A stretch of DNA of 64,000 bases from the NCBI RefSeq assembly GCF_022662575.1, contig NZ_JALBFU010000002.1:372001-436000 (forward strand). Direction: 5' to 3'. Below the pieces are notes generated by a model that was not told where the DNA came from, searched no databases, and worked only from the letters and a program-made list of their open reading frames with translations. Position numbers and translations under genes: made by a program. Below are positions 8,232 to 17,440 of this stretch, piece by piece. Source of the stretch: Luteimonas aquatica (lineage in GTDB: Bacteria; Pseudomonadota; Gammaproteobacteria; Xanthomonadales; Xanthomonadaceae). How positions within the stretch are numbered: the first letter of the stretch is position 1; every line of letters starts with the position of its first letter.

Positions 8232-9208
8232 GGCGACGGGCCTCGGGAAGCGGGTACGGCAGGACCGTCGCCGCCGATTTCCTCGGCGAGGAGATAGTAC
8301 GGGCGGGCCTTGGCGTCCACGAACAGCCGGCCCAGGTACAGGCCGATGATGCCGATGCAGAAGATCGCCATGCCGCCGACCAGCCAGATGGAGGCGATCA
8401 CGCTGGTGAAGCCGGCGACCTGCACGTCGCCGTGCAGATAGCGCGCCACGCTGAGCGCGACCATGGCGAAGGCGACCGCGGCGAAGACCAGCCCGACCCG
8501 CACCACCAGCCGCAGCGGCTTGTCGGAGTAGGAGAGGATGATGCCGATGGCGAGCTTGCGCAGGCGCTTGAAGCTGTAGCCGCTTTTCCCGGCACTGCGG
8601 CTGGCATGGGCGACGGGCACCGCGATATGGCGGAAGCCGGTCCATTTCACCATCAGCGGGAAGCAGCGTTCGCGCTCGGGCATCGCATTGACGGCATCGA
8701 TGACCTTGCGCGAGTAGGCGCCGAAATTGGCGGTGGTATGGTCCTGCGCGACGCCGGTCATCCACGACAGGAGCTTGAAGAACAGCCAGGAGCCCAGGCG
8801 CTTGGAAACGCTGTCCTGCCGTTCGGCGCGTTGCGCGAACACCACCTCGATGCCATTGCCGAGGTGGCCGAGCAGGTTCGGGATCTCCTCCGGCACGTCC
8901 TGCAGGTCGCAGTCCATGACGACCACCCTGTCGCCGCGCGCCGATTCGATGCCGGCGGAAATCGCGTAGTGCTGGCCGAAATTGCGCGCCAGGCGCAGGC
9001 CCCGCAGCCAGGGGCGGGTGGCGGCGAGTTCGACGATGCGCGGCCATGCGCCGTCGGGACTGGCATCGTCGACCAGGATCACTTCGAAATCCCCGCCGCC
9101 GGACGACGCCAGCGCCAGGGCGATGCGGTCGACCAGGTCCTCAAGGCAGCCCGAACAGCCGTACACGGGAGAAACGACGGAAACGGCGGGGATTCGGGGA
9201 TTGGGCAT
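8228..9208 (-). CDS. Family 2 glycosyltransferase, ArnC/GtrB type, with two C-terminal membrane helices
   Basis: The product is 326 aa. Its GT-A domain shows SVVSPVYGC, VILVDDASPDG, LRLARNFGQHYAISAG, VVVMDCDLQDVPEEI and the R-S-A-G-K-SGYSFKRL region typical of ArnC, GtrB and bactoprenol glucosyltransferases. Two helices at about 235-305 anchor it. The usual reaction is transfer of a sugar from a nucleotide donor to undecaprenyl phosphate on the cytoplasmic face. It is the first gene of the leftward cluster, just downstream of a promoter-like sequence at 9277-9306. Confidence 0.92.
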   Translation of the reverse strand: MPNPRIPAVSVVSPVYGCSGCLEDLVDRIALALASSGGGDFEVILVDDASPDGAWPRIVELAATRPWLRGLRLARNFGQHYAISAGIESARGDRVVVMDCDLQDVPEEIPNLLGHLGNGIEVVFAQRAERQDSVSKRLGSWLFFKLLSWMTGVAQDHTTANFGAYSRKVIDAVNAMPERERCFPLMVKWTGFRHIAVPVAHASRSAGKSGYSFKRLRKLAIGIILSYSDKPLRLVVRVGLVFAAVAFAMVALSVARYLHGDVQVAGFTSVIASIWLVGGMAIFCIGIIGLYLGRLFVDAKARPYYLLAEEIGGDGPAVPASRGPSP

Positions 9209-9276
9209 GGGCCGATCGACGGGGTTCCGGGGAAGGGCGCCTATGGGGCGGATGAAGCCTGAACCGACATTTGACT

Positions 9277-9306
9277 ATTATGGACGATCGGAACAAGGGG
9301 TGTCAT
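9277..9306 (-). promoter_or_regulatory. Predicted sigma-70-type promoter for the leftward polysaccharide operon
   Basis: On the minus strand ATGACA (5 of 6 to TTGACA, 9301-9306) and CATAAT (5 of 6 to TATAAT, 9277-9282) are 18 bp apart. They lie 68 bp upstream of the ATG at 9208. The region is AT-richer than its surroundings and separates two divergent genes. Confidence 0.45.
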
Positions 9307-9338
9307 TGCCCCTTCCAGCGCGAAATGAACATATCCCG

Positions 9339-11435
9339 ATGAAGCGAGCAGACGGCGACCCGACTCCACCAGACAGCGTTGCCGGACGGCCGACGCCCGG
9401 CGCGCTGGGCACCATGGCGGTGATCGCGGCCGTGTTCTTCGGCCTGGTGCTGATCTTCGGCCGGCTGGGCGGGGATCGGCTCAACGGAGACGAGCACAAC
9501 GCCATCGTGTTCCTCAAGGACGGCTTGTGGGAGTACATCAAGACCTTCCACTACAGCGACATCATCAAGCTGCAGTTCTGGCTGTCGCATGCGCTGTTCG
9601 GAAACGATTTCTTCTGGTACCGGATGCCGGCCGCGCTGGCGGCGGGCGCGACCTTGCTGTGGCTGGCGCTGTACAGGATGGAAGGGTTCGCGCGCGGCGG
9701 CGTCGGCCGCGCCGCGGCGGTGCTGCTGGTCGCCGGAAACGCGGCTTTCCTGGGCTTTGCCCGCTGGGGGATGCCGATCTACACGGAAACCATCCTCGCC
9801 TGCTCGCTGCTGATGGGCGTGGTGCTGCGGGACGTCATGCGCGGGCGGATGCCGCGATGGACGGCGTTCAGGCTGCTGCTGATCGTGCTGCTGCCCTGGC
9901 TGTATCCGGCCACCGTCCTGCTGCTGGGCGGCATCACCGCCTATCTGCTGCTGTTCGTCGCCGTGCGCTGGTGGCGCGAGGGCCGCGCCGCGACCACCGT
10001 GAAAGCCTGGCTGTACGCCCTGACGCCCTTGCTGCTGGGGGCCGTCTCGGCGGCGCTGTACCGCCTGAGCGTTCCTGACGCGCACTGGAACCGCGCCCGC
10101 ATCCGCCACAAGGCCTTCAAGGCGTGGGTGGAGAACGGCGAGGGCGGCGCCGGCGCGTTCGTATGGGACTCGATGGCCAAGGTCGGCGGCGAGTTCCTGC
10201 GGGCGCCCGTGCTCGCCGACGGCGCCAAGCTGGCCTGGGTGCCGCAGGCGTATGCATGGTTCGTCCTGGCGCTGGCCGCGTCGACGCTGGTGGCGATCGC
10301 GCTGGCCGCCCGGCGCGTGCTGCGCAAGGGCCATGCGGCGCTGCCGCGGGAGGCCGGCCTGCTGCGCGGCGCCGCGTTCCTCGCGACGATCGTGCTGAGC
10401 ATCCTGGCGGTGACCAACGTCGCCGCGCTGCTCGATGCCTTTCCGAAGATCAGCCTGCGGCATCTGTTCTTCGTGATCACCGCGCCGGCCTTGCTGGTTT
10501 CGCTCGCGCTCGCGTACCTGGGCGTCCTGTGCGCGCAGGCGGCGCGCAGGGCGGAGGCCGACTGGACGATTCCCGCCTCGCGCGCGCTGGGCCTCGCGGC
10601 GATCGTCGCGCTCGGCGGCGCGCTGGCGCTGGCGGCGGTGGAGCAGCGCAAGCTGGAAGCGAGGAAATACCAGGAAATGCTCTCCATCCTGCATTCGCCC
10701 GCGAACGGCATCGTCTTCAGCTGGGCGCCGGGCTTCTATTTCGCGAACGCGACGCTGCCCGCCTCCGCGCAGTTCTTCGGCATGGATCGCGGCGAGAACA
10801 TTCCCGGCGCGCTGGAGAAGGCGATCCGGCAACGGCAGGCGGCCGGCGGCGGCCGCATGGCCATCCTCACCGGCGACGCCGTCAGCGCTGCGACGGGAGC
10901 GGGCGAGACGCCCCTGGCGCGCTTCGTCCACCGCTTCGACCTGAAGATCGAGCGGCAGGCGGAGTACGGCGGATACGAGGTGCTCTCGGCGCGGATCCCC
11001 GGGCGCCAGGAGCGGGGCGCCGAGGACGTGCGGACGATCAGTGCCGCGGTCGATCTTCCCGACGGCCCGATCGCGTCGATCCGCCTGGATCCGACGCCGT
11101 TCCTGCAGTCGCCGGTGACCATCGACGAGCTGACCTACGTCGACGGCAAGGGGAGCCGCGCGGTCGATGTCTGCGGCGATCGCGCGCTGGCCTCGATGCG
11201 CACCATTCGCCTGGGCAACCGCGAGAAATGCACGTTCGTGTTCGGCGACCAGGCCAATTCCGGCTGGATCGGGCCGAGCGCGCTGAAGAACCTTGGCGCG
11301 GATCCGGCCCGGCGCAGGCTGCAACTGCGCATGACCGGCGAATTCGGCGACGAAGTGCTGATCTACCTGGACACCGGCAAGGGCTACGGATCGCCGATAC
11401 GGGTTCGTCCCACGCCGTCCGCGCCGGGCGGCTGA
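9339..11435 (+). CDS. Large polytopic membrane protein, probable GT-C glycosyltransferase (ArnT/PMT-like)
   Basis: The product is 698 aa. The first helix spans about residues 20-42, and about ten more follow to residue 440. After helix 1 comes LGGDRLNGDEHNAI, an acidic loop motif in the place where GT-C enzymes such as ArnT carry catalytic acidic residues. The C-terminal 250 residues are a soluble, probably periplasmic domain. An in-frame ATG at 9252 would add 29 residues. Neither start has a convincing ribosome binding site. It probably accepts a polyprenyl-linked sugar made by the divergent cluster. The exact family is uncertain. Confidence 0.7.
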   Translation: MKRADGDPTPPDSVAGRPTPGALGTMAVIAAVFFGLVLIFGRLGGDRLNGDEHNAIVFLKDGLWEYIKTFHYSDIIKLQFWLSHALFGNDFFWYRMPAALAAGATLLWLALYRMEGFARGGVGRAAAVLLVAGNAAFLGFARWGMPIYTETILACSLLMGVVLRDVMRGRMPRWTAFRLLLIVLLPWLYPATVLLLGGITAYLLLFVAVRWWREGRAATTVKAWLYALTPLLLGAVSAALYRLSVPDAHWNRARIRHKAFKAWVENGEGGAGAFVWDSMAKVGGEFLRAPVLADGAKLAWVPQAYAWFVLALAASTLVAIALAARRVLRKGHAALPREAGLLRGAAFLATIVLSILAVTNVAALLDAFPKISLRHLFFVITAPALLVSLALAYLGVLCAQAARRAEADWTIPASRALGLAAIVALGGALALAAVEQRKLEARKYQEMLSILHSPANGIVFSWAPGFYFANATLPASAQFFGMDRGENIPGALEKAIRQRQAAGGGRMAILTGDAVSAATGAGETPLARFVHRFDLKIERQAEYGGYEVLSARIPGRQERGAEDVRTISAAVDLPDGPIASIRLDPTPFLQSPVTIDELTYVDGKGSRAVDVCGDRALASMRTIRLGNREKCTFVFGDQANSGWIGPSALKNLGADPARRRLQLRMTGEFGDEVLIYLDTGKGYGSPIRVRPTPSAPGG

Positions 11436-11516
11436 GCGCAGGCACCCTGTCCGAATGGACATATATCGGCGTGCCGCGGTGCAGTAAACTGCGGCGATTT
11501 CAACGCGGAGCCCGCC

Positions 11517-12239
11517 ATGATCCAGGCCGAGACAGACGTTCCCAAGGGCAAGCTTTATCCGAACGCCGATCGGGCGCTGCAAGGCGTGGTGGCGGACGGT
11601 CAGACCCTGGCGGTCGGCGGGTTCGGCCTGTGCGGGATTCCCGAGGCGCTGATCGCCGCGCTGCGCGAGAGCGGCGTCAAGGGCCTGACCGCGATCTCCA
11701 ACAACGCCGGCGTCGACGGCTTCGGCCTCGGCCTGCTGCTGGAAACCCGGCAGATCCGCAAGATGATTTCCTCCTACGTGGGCGAGAACAAGGAGTTCGA
11801 GCGCCAGTACCTGTCCGGCGAACTGGAACTCGAATTCAATCCCCAGGGCACCCTGGCCGAGCGCCTGCGCGCCGGCGGGGCGGGCATTCCCGCCTTCTTC
11901 ACCGCCACCGGCTACGGCACCATCGTGGCCGAGGGCAAGGAGACGCGGGAGATCGGCGGCAAGCACTACGTGCTGGAAACGGCGCTGACCGCCGACGTCG
12001 CGCTGGTCAAGGCCTGGAAGGCGGACAAGGCCGGCAACCTGGTGTTCCGCAAGACCGCGCGCAACTTCAACCCCGCCTGCGCCATGGCCGGAAAGGTCTG
12101 CATCGCCGAGGTGGAGGAAGTAGTGGAGATCGGCGCGCTCGATCCCGACCACGTGCATCTGCCCGGCATCTACGTCGACCGCATCGTGCACAACCCCAAC
12201 CCCGAAAAGCGCATCGAGCAACGCACGGTGCGGGGGTGA
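11517..12239 (+). CDS. scoA: 3-oxoacid CoA-transferase subunit A
   Basis: The product is 240 aa. It opens with a CoA-transferase family I alpha subunit pattern: [19 protein letters not shown], then [16 protein letters not shown] and [20 protein letters not shown]. With subunit B it moves CoA between succinyl-CoA and acetoacetate or related 3-oxo acids. The start has GGAG 8 bp upstream. Subunit B follows, but the 140-bp gap between them holds a perfect hairpin and one copy of the bipartite repeat, which is unusual for a two-subunit operon. Confidence 0.93.
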   Translation: MIQAETDVPKGKLYPNADRALQGVVADGQTLAVGGFGLCGIPEALIAALRESGVKGLTAISNNAGVDGFGLGLLLETRQIRKMISSYVGENKEFERQYLSGELELEFNPQGTLAERLRAGGAGIPAFFTATGYGTIVAEGKETREIGGKHYVLETALTADVALVKAWKADKAGNLVFRKTARNFNPACAMAGKVCIAEVEEVVEIGALDPDHVHLPGIYVDRIVHNPNPEKRIEQRTVRG

Positions 12240-12240
12240 G

Positions 12241-12277
12241 CGCCTTGGCCGATGCCTGATCGGCATCGGCCAAGGCG
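12241..12277 (+). repeat. Perfect 16-bp hairpin directly after the scoA stop
   Basis: The arms CGCCTTGGCCGATGCC and its exact complement enclose a 5-base loop. It begins two bases after the scoA stop codon, and there is no T tract. The bipartite repeat starts 2 bp further on. Each copy of that repeat in the window has an unrelated strong hairpin in this position, so this looks like part of a composite element. Confidence 0.75.
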
Positions 12278-12278
12278 T

Positions 12279-12349
12279 GAACGCCCGGTCATGGACGGCC
12301 GGGCTGGACGTTCAGGAATCGCAATGTCACGCCAGGGACGGCAGCGATG
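12279..12349 (+). repeat. Bipartite repeat, copy A
   Basis: Block 1 is GAACG plus a CCCGGTCATGGACGGCCGGG hairpin plus CTGGACG. Block 2, 19 bases later, is CGCCAGGGACGGCAGCGATG. The 19-base spacer shows no conservation with the other copies. It separates scoA from scoB. Confidence 0.8.
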
Positions 12350-12379
12350 TCACGTGATCAATTCAGTGGAGAACTTGAA

Positions 12380-13015
12380 ATGGCCTGGACCCGCGACGAA
12401 ATGGCCCAGCGCGCCGCGCGCGAACTCACCGACGGCGCCTACGTCAACCTCGGCATCGGCCTGCCGACGCTGGTGGCCAACCATATCCCCGAGGGCGTCG
12501 ACGTCTGGCTGCAGTCCGAAAACGGCCTGCTCGGCATCGGCCCGTTCCCGACCGAGGACGAGGTCGACCCCGACCTGATCAACGCCGGCAAGCAGACGGT
12601 CACCGCGCGCCAGGGCGCCAGCTACTTCGGCAGCCACGATTCCTTCGCGATGATCCGCGGCGGACACATCGACCTGGCGATCCTGGGCGCGATGCAGGTC
12701 ACCGGCAAGGGCGACCTGGCCAACTGGATGGTGCCCGGCAAGATGGTCAAGGGCATGGGCGGGGCGATGGACCTGGTGGCCGGCGTCAAGCGCGTGGTGG
12801 TGCTGATGGAACATACGGCCAAGAACGGCGAGCACAAGATCCTGCCCGAGTGCACGCTGCCGCTGACCGGCGTAGGCGTGGTGGACCGGATCATCACCGA
12901 CCTGGCGGTCCTGGACGTGACGCCGGAAGGCCTGGTGCTGCGGGAGCTGGCGCCCGGCACCACGCGGGAAGAGCTGCAGGACAAGACCGGCGTCAAATTT
13001 TCCGACGCAAGCTGA
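12380..13015 (+). CDS. scoB: 3-oxoacid CoA-transferase subunit B
   Basis: The product is 211 aa. The catalytic glutamate lies in [10 protein letters not shown], preceded by [20 protein letters not shown] and followed by [14 protein letters not shown], all standard for family I beta subunits. An upstream in-frame ATG at 12347 exists. The start at 12380 is preferred because GGAGA sits 7 bp upstream and it gives the family N-terminus [13 protein letters not shown]. The stop codon is embedded in a small hairpin (AAGCTGA/TCAGCTT, 13009-13028), possibly a weak terminator. Confidence 0.93.
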   Translation: MAWTRDEMAQRAARELTDGAYVNLGIGLPTLVANHIPEGVDVWLQSENGLLGIGPFPTEDEVDPDLINAGKQTVTARQGASYFGSHDSFAMIRGGHIDLAILGAMQVTGKGDLANWMVPGKMVKGMGGAMDLVAGVKRVVVLMEHTAKNGEHKILPECTLPLTGVGVVDRIITDLAVLDVTPEGLVLRELAPGTTREELQDKTGVKFSDAS

Positions 13016-13144
13016 ATAGGCTCAGCTTCCCGGGCATAATCGGCGTGCGCGGCCCGCCCAAGACGTATATCTTCCCAGTCCCGGGATTCGCGGCGGCGCG
13101 CCATGCGCCTGCCGCGCAACAAGTTTCCACCAAGGAAAAAGCTC

Positions 13145-15520
13145 ATGCGTAACTATCTCACCGGAGCGCTTGTCATCGGATTGGGGATGATGGCCGGCTG
13201 CTCCTCCGACACCACGCCCGTCTCGAAGCGCGGCCAGGACGCGCAGCCTTCCGCTCGAGCGGCGAAGGGCGCGTTGAGCCTGATCCAGCGCCACGAATCG
13301 GCGCCCGGCTTCGCTTCCCTGCCGGACCGCGGCGAGCTGCTGGCTTACGACAGCATGCTGAAGGTGAAGCGCGTGGGCGCGTTCACCGCCTATCCGGTGG
13401 CGATCAGCGAGGAGCACGCGCTCAACGCGATCGTCAAGGGCGATCTCGTGGTCAACACGCCCAACGGCGAACAGGTCCGCCTCAAATACGGCAGCTACGT
13501 CGAGCACGACAACGGCGACTGGTCGTGGATCGGCCGCGACGCGAGCGGCGCCGAGGCGATCCTGACATTCGGCCAGGGCGCCGTGTTCGGCACGATCCCG
13601 CAGCAGGGCGGCGGTGACTGGCGCCTGACGATGGCCGGCGGACGCGCCTGGATGGTGTCGACCGACCGCAGCAAGCTCGGCAACGTCCACCTGGCCGGCA
13701 AGCCCGACGTGATGGTGCCGCCGAAGTTCGCCGTGGGCGCGGTCGCGGCCTCCGCGCCGGAGGCTGCCGGCATGGCGGCGCCGCTCGCGGGCGAGGCCTC
13801 GGCGGTCGCGACGACCGTGGTCGACGTCCAGTTCGGGTACAGCAACGGCTTCGCCGACATGTACGGCGGGCAGGGTGGTGCCGTCACCCGCATCAACAAC
13901 CTGATCGACCGTACCAACCAGGCGTACGCCAACAGCGGCATCAGCATGCGCATCCGATATGTGGGCGCGCTGCAGGTGACCTATGCCGACAACACCGACA
14001 ACGGCGGCGTGCTGCAGAAGATGTCGGGCTTCGACTCCAGCGGCTCGATCCCGGTCGATCCGGCCTTCACCGCGCTGCGCACCGCGCGCGAGACCAACGG
14101 CGCGGACCTGGTGGTGTTCATGCGCCGCTTCCGCGCGCCGGAGAACGCCGGCTGCGGCATCGCCTGGATCCTGGGCGGCCATACCGGCGGCGGCAATTCC
14201 AGCATCTCCGTCGGCGACGCGCCCTACGGCTATTCGGTGGTCAGCGACGGCGACGACCTGGGTGACGACGGCAACAGCTACTACTGCCTGAACGAGACGC
14301 TGGCGCACGAGCTCGGCCACAACATGGGCCAGGCGCACAACACCCAGGACAGCCAGACCGACGAGGGCGAGCTGATCTACGGCGTCCATACCTATTCGTT
14401 CGGCTACCGCGAGGCCACGTCGGTGGGCCGGTTCCACACGGTGATGGCGTATCCGCTCTCCGATGCCAGCGGCGTCCAGGAACCCATCAACTACTTCGCG
14501 AACCCGTCGATCACCTATCAGGGACGCCCGACCGGCGTGGCGAACCAGTCCGACAACGCCCGCAGCCTGAACCAGACGATGCCGATCATTTCGCAGTTCC
14601 GCGCGACGGTGAAGCCGGTCAGGTCGCGGCTGCGCGACGACATCAACAAGGACGGCAAGTCGGACCTGGTCTGGCACAGCGCGTCGCTGCAGAAGCAGCA
14701 GGGCTGGCGGATGGACGGCGCCAAGATCGCCACCTACGCGCCGGTCAACAACATCGGCAGCATCTATTCCTCCAGCGGCCTGGGCGACTTCAACGGCGAC
14801 GGCTACTCGGACATCGTCTGGGTCGACAGCGGCAAGACCGAAGTCTGGATCTGGCAGGGCAAGGCGGACGGCATCTACACCCCGATGAAGGTGCGCGCCT
14901 ATCCGGCCGGCTGGAACATCGTCGCCATCGCCGATACCAATGGCGATCTCCGCGACGACATCGTCTGGCACAACGCGACCACCGGCCAGGTGCAGGTCTG
15001 GCGCATGAACGGCAAGACCATCAGCTACGGTCCGGTCAGCACGATCGGCACCTACAAGGTGGCGGCGGTGGGCGACTTCAACGGCGACGGTCTCGAGGAC
15101 CTGATCTGGATCGACAACGGCAAGACCCGCGTGTGGGAGTGGCTCTCGCAGGCCAACGGCACGTTCACGGCGGTATCGGTGCGCTCGTTCCCGGGCGGCG
15201 ACTGGACCATCGTGGGCACCGGCGACTCCAACGGCGACGGCCGTTCCGATCTGTTCTGGCATAGCCAGAGCCTGGGTCGCCTGCAGGTCTGGAAGATGAT
15301 CGGCGCCACCGTCACCTACGGCCCGACGATCACCTTCCCGGGCCTGGTCGGCGCGGTGGGCGATTTCAACGGCGACGGCTACAGCGACGTGGTGCGGCTC
15401 GATGCCGGCAAGACGCGCGTGGAGCTGTACACGGGCAAGGCGAACGGCACCTACGGCGTCGCCCTGATCCGCGCCTATCCCGCCGGATGGTCGCTGCTGA
15501 ACCGCAAGCCGTTCCAGTGA
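13145..15520 (+). CDS. Secreted lipoprotein zinc metalloprotease with FG-GAP/VCBS repeats
   Basis: The product is 791 aa. A lipoprotein signal with lipobox MMAGC places the mature N-terminus at Cys19. The zinc motif HELGHNMGQAH spans residues 388-398 and has the HExxHxxGxxH form of metzincins (reprolysin-like). A VMAYP sequence about 45 residues later could be the Met-turn. From about residue 495, FG-GAP-type repeats containing D-F-N-G-D-G and D-S-N-G-D-G calcium loops probably form a beta-propeller. AAGGAAAA lies 8 bp before the start. Similar proteases are typical of predatory Lysobacter. The substrate is unknown. Confidence 0.88.
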   Translation: MRNYLTGALVIGLGMMAGCSSDTTPVSKRGQDAQPSARAAKGALSLIQRHESAPGFASLPDRGELLAYDSMLKVKRVGAFTAYPVAISEEHALNAIVKGDLVVNTPNGEQVRLKYGSYVEHDNGDWSWIGRDASGAEAILTFGQGAVFGTIPQQGGGDWRLTMAGGRAWMVSTDRSKLGNVHLAGKPDVMVPPKFAVGAVAASAPEAAGMAAPLAGEASAVATTVVDVQFGYSNGFADMYGGQGGAVTRINNLIDRTNQAYANSGISMRIRYVGALQVTYADNTDNGGVLQKMSGFDSSGSIPVDPAFTALRTARETNGADLVVFMRRFRAPENAGCGIAWILGGHTGGGNSSISVGDAPYGYSVVSDGDDLGDDGNSYYCLNETLAHELGHNMGQAHNTQDSQTDEGELIYGVHTYSFGYREATSVGRFHTVMAYPLSDASGVQEPINYFANPSITYQGRPTGVANQSDNARSLNQTMPIISQFRATVKPVRSRLRDDINKDGKSDLVWHSASLQKQQGWRMDGAKIATYAPVNNIGSIYSSSGLGDFNGDGYSDIVWVDSGKTEVWIWQGKADGIYTPMKVRAYPAGWNIVAIADTNGDLRDDIVWHNATTGQVQVWRMNGKTISYGPVSTIGTYKVAAVGDFNGDGLEDLIWIDNGKTRVWEWLSQANGTFTAVSVRSFPGGDWTIVGTGDSNGDGRSDLFWHSQSLGRLQVWKMIGATVTYGPTITFPGLVGAVGDFNGDGYSDVVRLDAGKTRVELYTGKANGTYGVALIRAYPAGWSLLNRKPFQ

Positions 15521-15552
15521 TCGGCTAGTTCGGCTTCGACAGCGTCGTACGC

Positions 15553-15586
15553 ACGAGGCACTGGCCGTCACCGGCCAGTGCCTCGT
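15553..15586. terminator. Bidirectional terminator between the protease and etf-QO genes
   Basis: A perfect 15-bp stem (ACGAGGCACTGGCCG and complement) with a 4-base loop TCAC lies between convergent stops at 15520 and 15590. A CGTTT tail follows on the plus strand. Confidence 0.8.
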
Positions 15587-15589
15587 CGT

Positions 15590-17260
15590 TTACAGGTTCT
15601 GGTAGTTCGGTCCCGATCCGCCCTCGGGCGTGACCCAGTTGATGATCTCGTACGGATCCTTGATGTCGCAGGTCTTGCAGTGCACGCAGTTGGCGGCATT
15701 GATCTGCAGGCGCTTGCCGGACCGGCCGTCCTCGGACACGTCCTCGACGATTTCGTAGACGGCGGCGGGGCAGAAGCGTGTGCAGGGATTGCCGTATTCC
15801 TCGGTGCAGCGCGTGACGCAGATCGAGGTGTCGGCCACCTTGAGGTGGACCGGCTGGTCCTCGTCGTGCTCGGTGGCGGCGAAGTACACCCCGGCCAGGC
15901 GGTCGCGCGGGGCGAGGGTGCGCTCGACGTAGTCGCGCTTGGGCTTTTCGGCCTCGGCCAGCTTCTGCAGCGACGACCAGTCCGGCTTGTTCTTCAGCGT
16001 CCACGGCGAGAGCCCGCCGGTGACCGTTTCCCAGGCGGCGTTGAACATGCCGAACCAGAGGCCGCGCTTGAAGCCCGGCTTGACGTTGCGCACCTTCTTC
16101 AGCTCGGCCATCGCCTCGGAGGCGCGCAGCTTGGCGTCGAAGCCGCGGCTGTCGAGCGACTGCGCCAGGTGCTCGGCGGCGAGCATGCCGCTGCGGATGG
16201 CCTGGTGCGTGCCCTTGATCTTGGGCACGTTGAGCAGGCCGGCGGTGTCGCCGATCAGCAGCGCGCCGGGCATCTCGGTCCTGGGCAGCGACTGGTAGCC
16301 GCCGGTGACGATGGCGCGCGCGCCGGCCGAGACGAGGTTGCCGCCCTCGAGCAGGGGCTTGACCATCGGGTGGTTCTTCCATTGCTGGAAGGCCTCCCAC
16401 GGCTTGTAGTCCGGGTCGCGGTAGTCCAGGCCGCTGACGTAGCCCAGCGCGATCCGTCCCTTGTCCAGGTGGTAGAGGAAGCTGCCGCCGTAGGTGCGCG
16501 AATCGGCCGGCCAGCCGAAGCTGTGCACGATCTTGCCCGGGCTGACGCGCTCCTCCGGCACCTGCCAGAGCTCCTTGATGCCGATCGAGTAGCCCTGCGG
16601 ATCGCTGTCGGCGTCGAGATTGAAGCGCTTGATCAGGCGCTTGGTGAGATGGCCGCGCGCGCCCTCGGCCAGCACCGTGACCTTGGCGCGGATGTCGATG
16701 CCGGGCGTGTAGCCGGGCTTGTGCGATCCGTCCTTGGCCACGCCCATGTCGCCGATGCGAACGCCCAGCACGCGGCCCTCGCTGCCATCGGCATTCACGT
16801 CGTGCAGCGTTTCGGCCGCGGCGAAGCCGGGATAGATCTCCACGCCCAGCGCTTCGGCCTGCGGCGCCAGCCAGGCGCACATCGCGCCGAGGCTGACGAT
16901 GACGTTGCCCTTGTTGTGCATGCCGGGCGGCACCGGCAGCCTGTGGCCGCCGGTCTTGTTGAGCAGCCAGAATTCGTCCTCGGTCGCCGGCACGCAGATC
17001 GGCGGCGGATTCTCCCGCCAGTCCGGCAGCAGCGCGTCCAGCGGCCCGGTCTCGATGACGGCGCCGGAGAGGATGTGCGCGCCGATGGTGCTGGCCTTCT
17101 CGATCACGCAGACCGACAGCTCGGGTTGCAGCTGCTTGAGCCGGATCGCGAACGACAGGCCGGCCGGGCCGGCGCCGACGGCGACGACGTCGTACTCCAT
17201 GACGTCGCGTTCGACGCTCGTCTCGGTCTGCTGGTCTGCGGTGCTGCTGGGTTCGCTCAT
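15590..17260 (-). CDS. Electron transfer flavoprotein-ubiquinone oxidoreductase
   Basis: The product is 556 aa. The FAD motif VVAVGAGPAGLSFAIRL is near residue 25, and GALLIGDTAGLLNVPKIKGTH is the ETF-QO flavin signature. The C-terminal [4Fe-4S] site is visible in CTRFCPAAVYE and NCVHCKTCDIKDP. The membrane-bound enzyme takes electrons from EtfAB (encoded at 2111-3798) and reduces ubiquinone. A longer frame to 17359 exists. The start at 17260 is chosen because the added residues are arginine-rich and non-family-like. It is divergent from alkB. Confidence 0.96.
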   Translation of the reverse strand: MSEPSSTADQQTETSVERDVMEYDVVAVGAGPAGLSFAIRLKQLQPELSVCVIEKASTIGAHILSGAVIETGPLDALLPDWRENPPPICVPATEDEFWLLNKTGGHRLPVPPGMHNKGNVIVSLGAMCAWLAPQAEALGVEIYPGFAAAETLHDVNADGSEGRVLGVRIGDMGVAKDGSHKPGYTPGIDIRAKVTVLAEGARGHLTKRLIKRFNLDADSDPQGYSIGIKELWQVPEERVSPGKIVHSFGWPADSRTYGGSFLYHLDKGRIALGYVSGLDYRDPDYKPWEAFQQWKNHPMVKPLLEGGNLVSAGARAIVTGGYQSLPRTEMPGALLIGDTAGLLNVPKIKGTHQAIRSGMLAAEHLAQSLDSRGFDAKLRASEAMAELKKVRNVKPGFKRGLWFGMFNAAWETVTGGLSPWTLKNKPDWSSLQKLAEAEKPKRDYVERTLAPRDRLAGVYFAATEHDEDQPVHLKVADTSICVTRCTEEYGNPCTRFCPAAVYEIVEDVSEDGRSGKRLQINAANCVHCKTCDIKDPYEIINWVTPEGGSGPNYQNL

Positions 17261-17440
17261 GCTCGCGGCCTGGCTTGCTCGGGTGGAGGGTGCGCACGGG
17301 AACGTGCGCGTTGCTGCGGCGCAATCCGCCTGCCGCCGGCGTCCCGCGGGGCGCCGCATCGTCGACGCAGGGCGTCATTTTGCGGCATTGCCGCATTATT
17401 CTCACTTGTGGCGCGTGCGGCAAATCGGCAGGCTCGGCCG

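Noticed and set aside
9303-12266. Minus-strand open frame of 987 codons opposite the GT-C-like gene and scoA
   Set aside because: It spans two confident plus-strand genes and the intergenic promoter. The translated protein looks like antisense low complexity.
12241-12349. Riboswitch or attenuator between scoA and scoB
   Set aside because: No leader peptide, U tract or known riboswitch core was seen, and the same two conserved blocks recur at three unrelated loci, which fits a dispersed repeat better.
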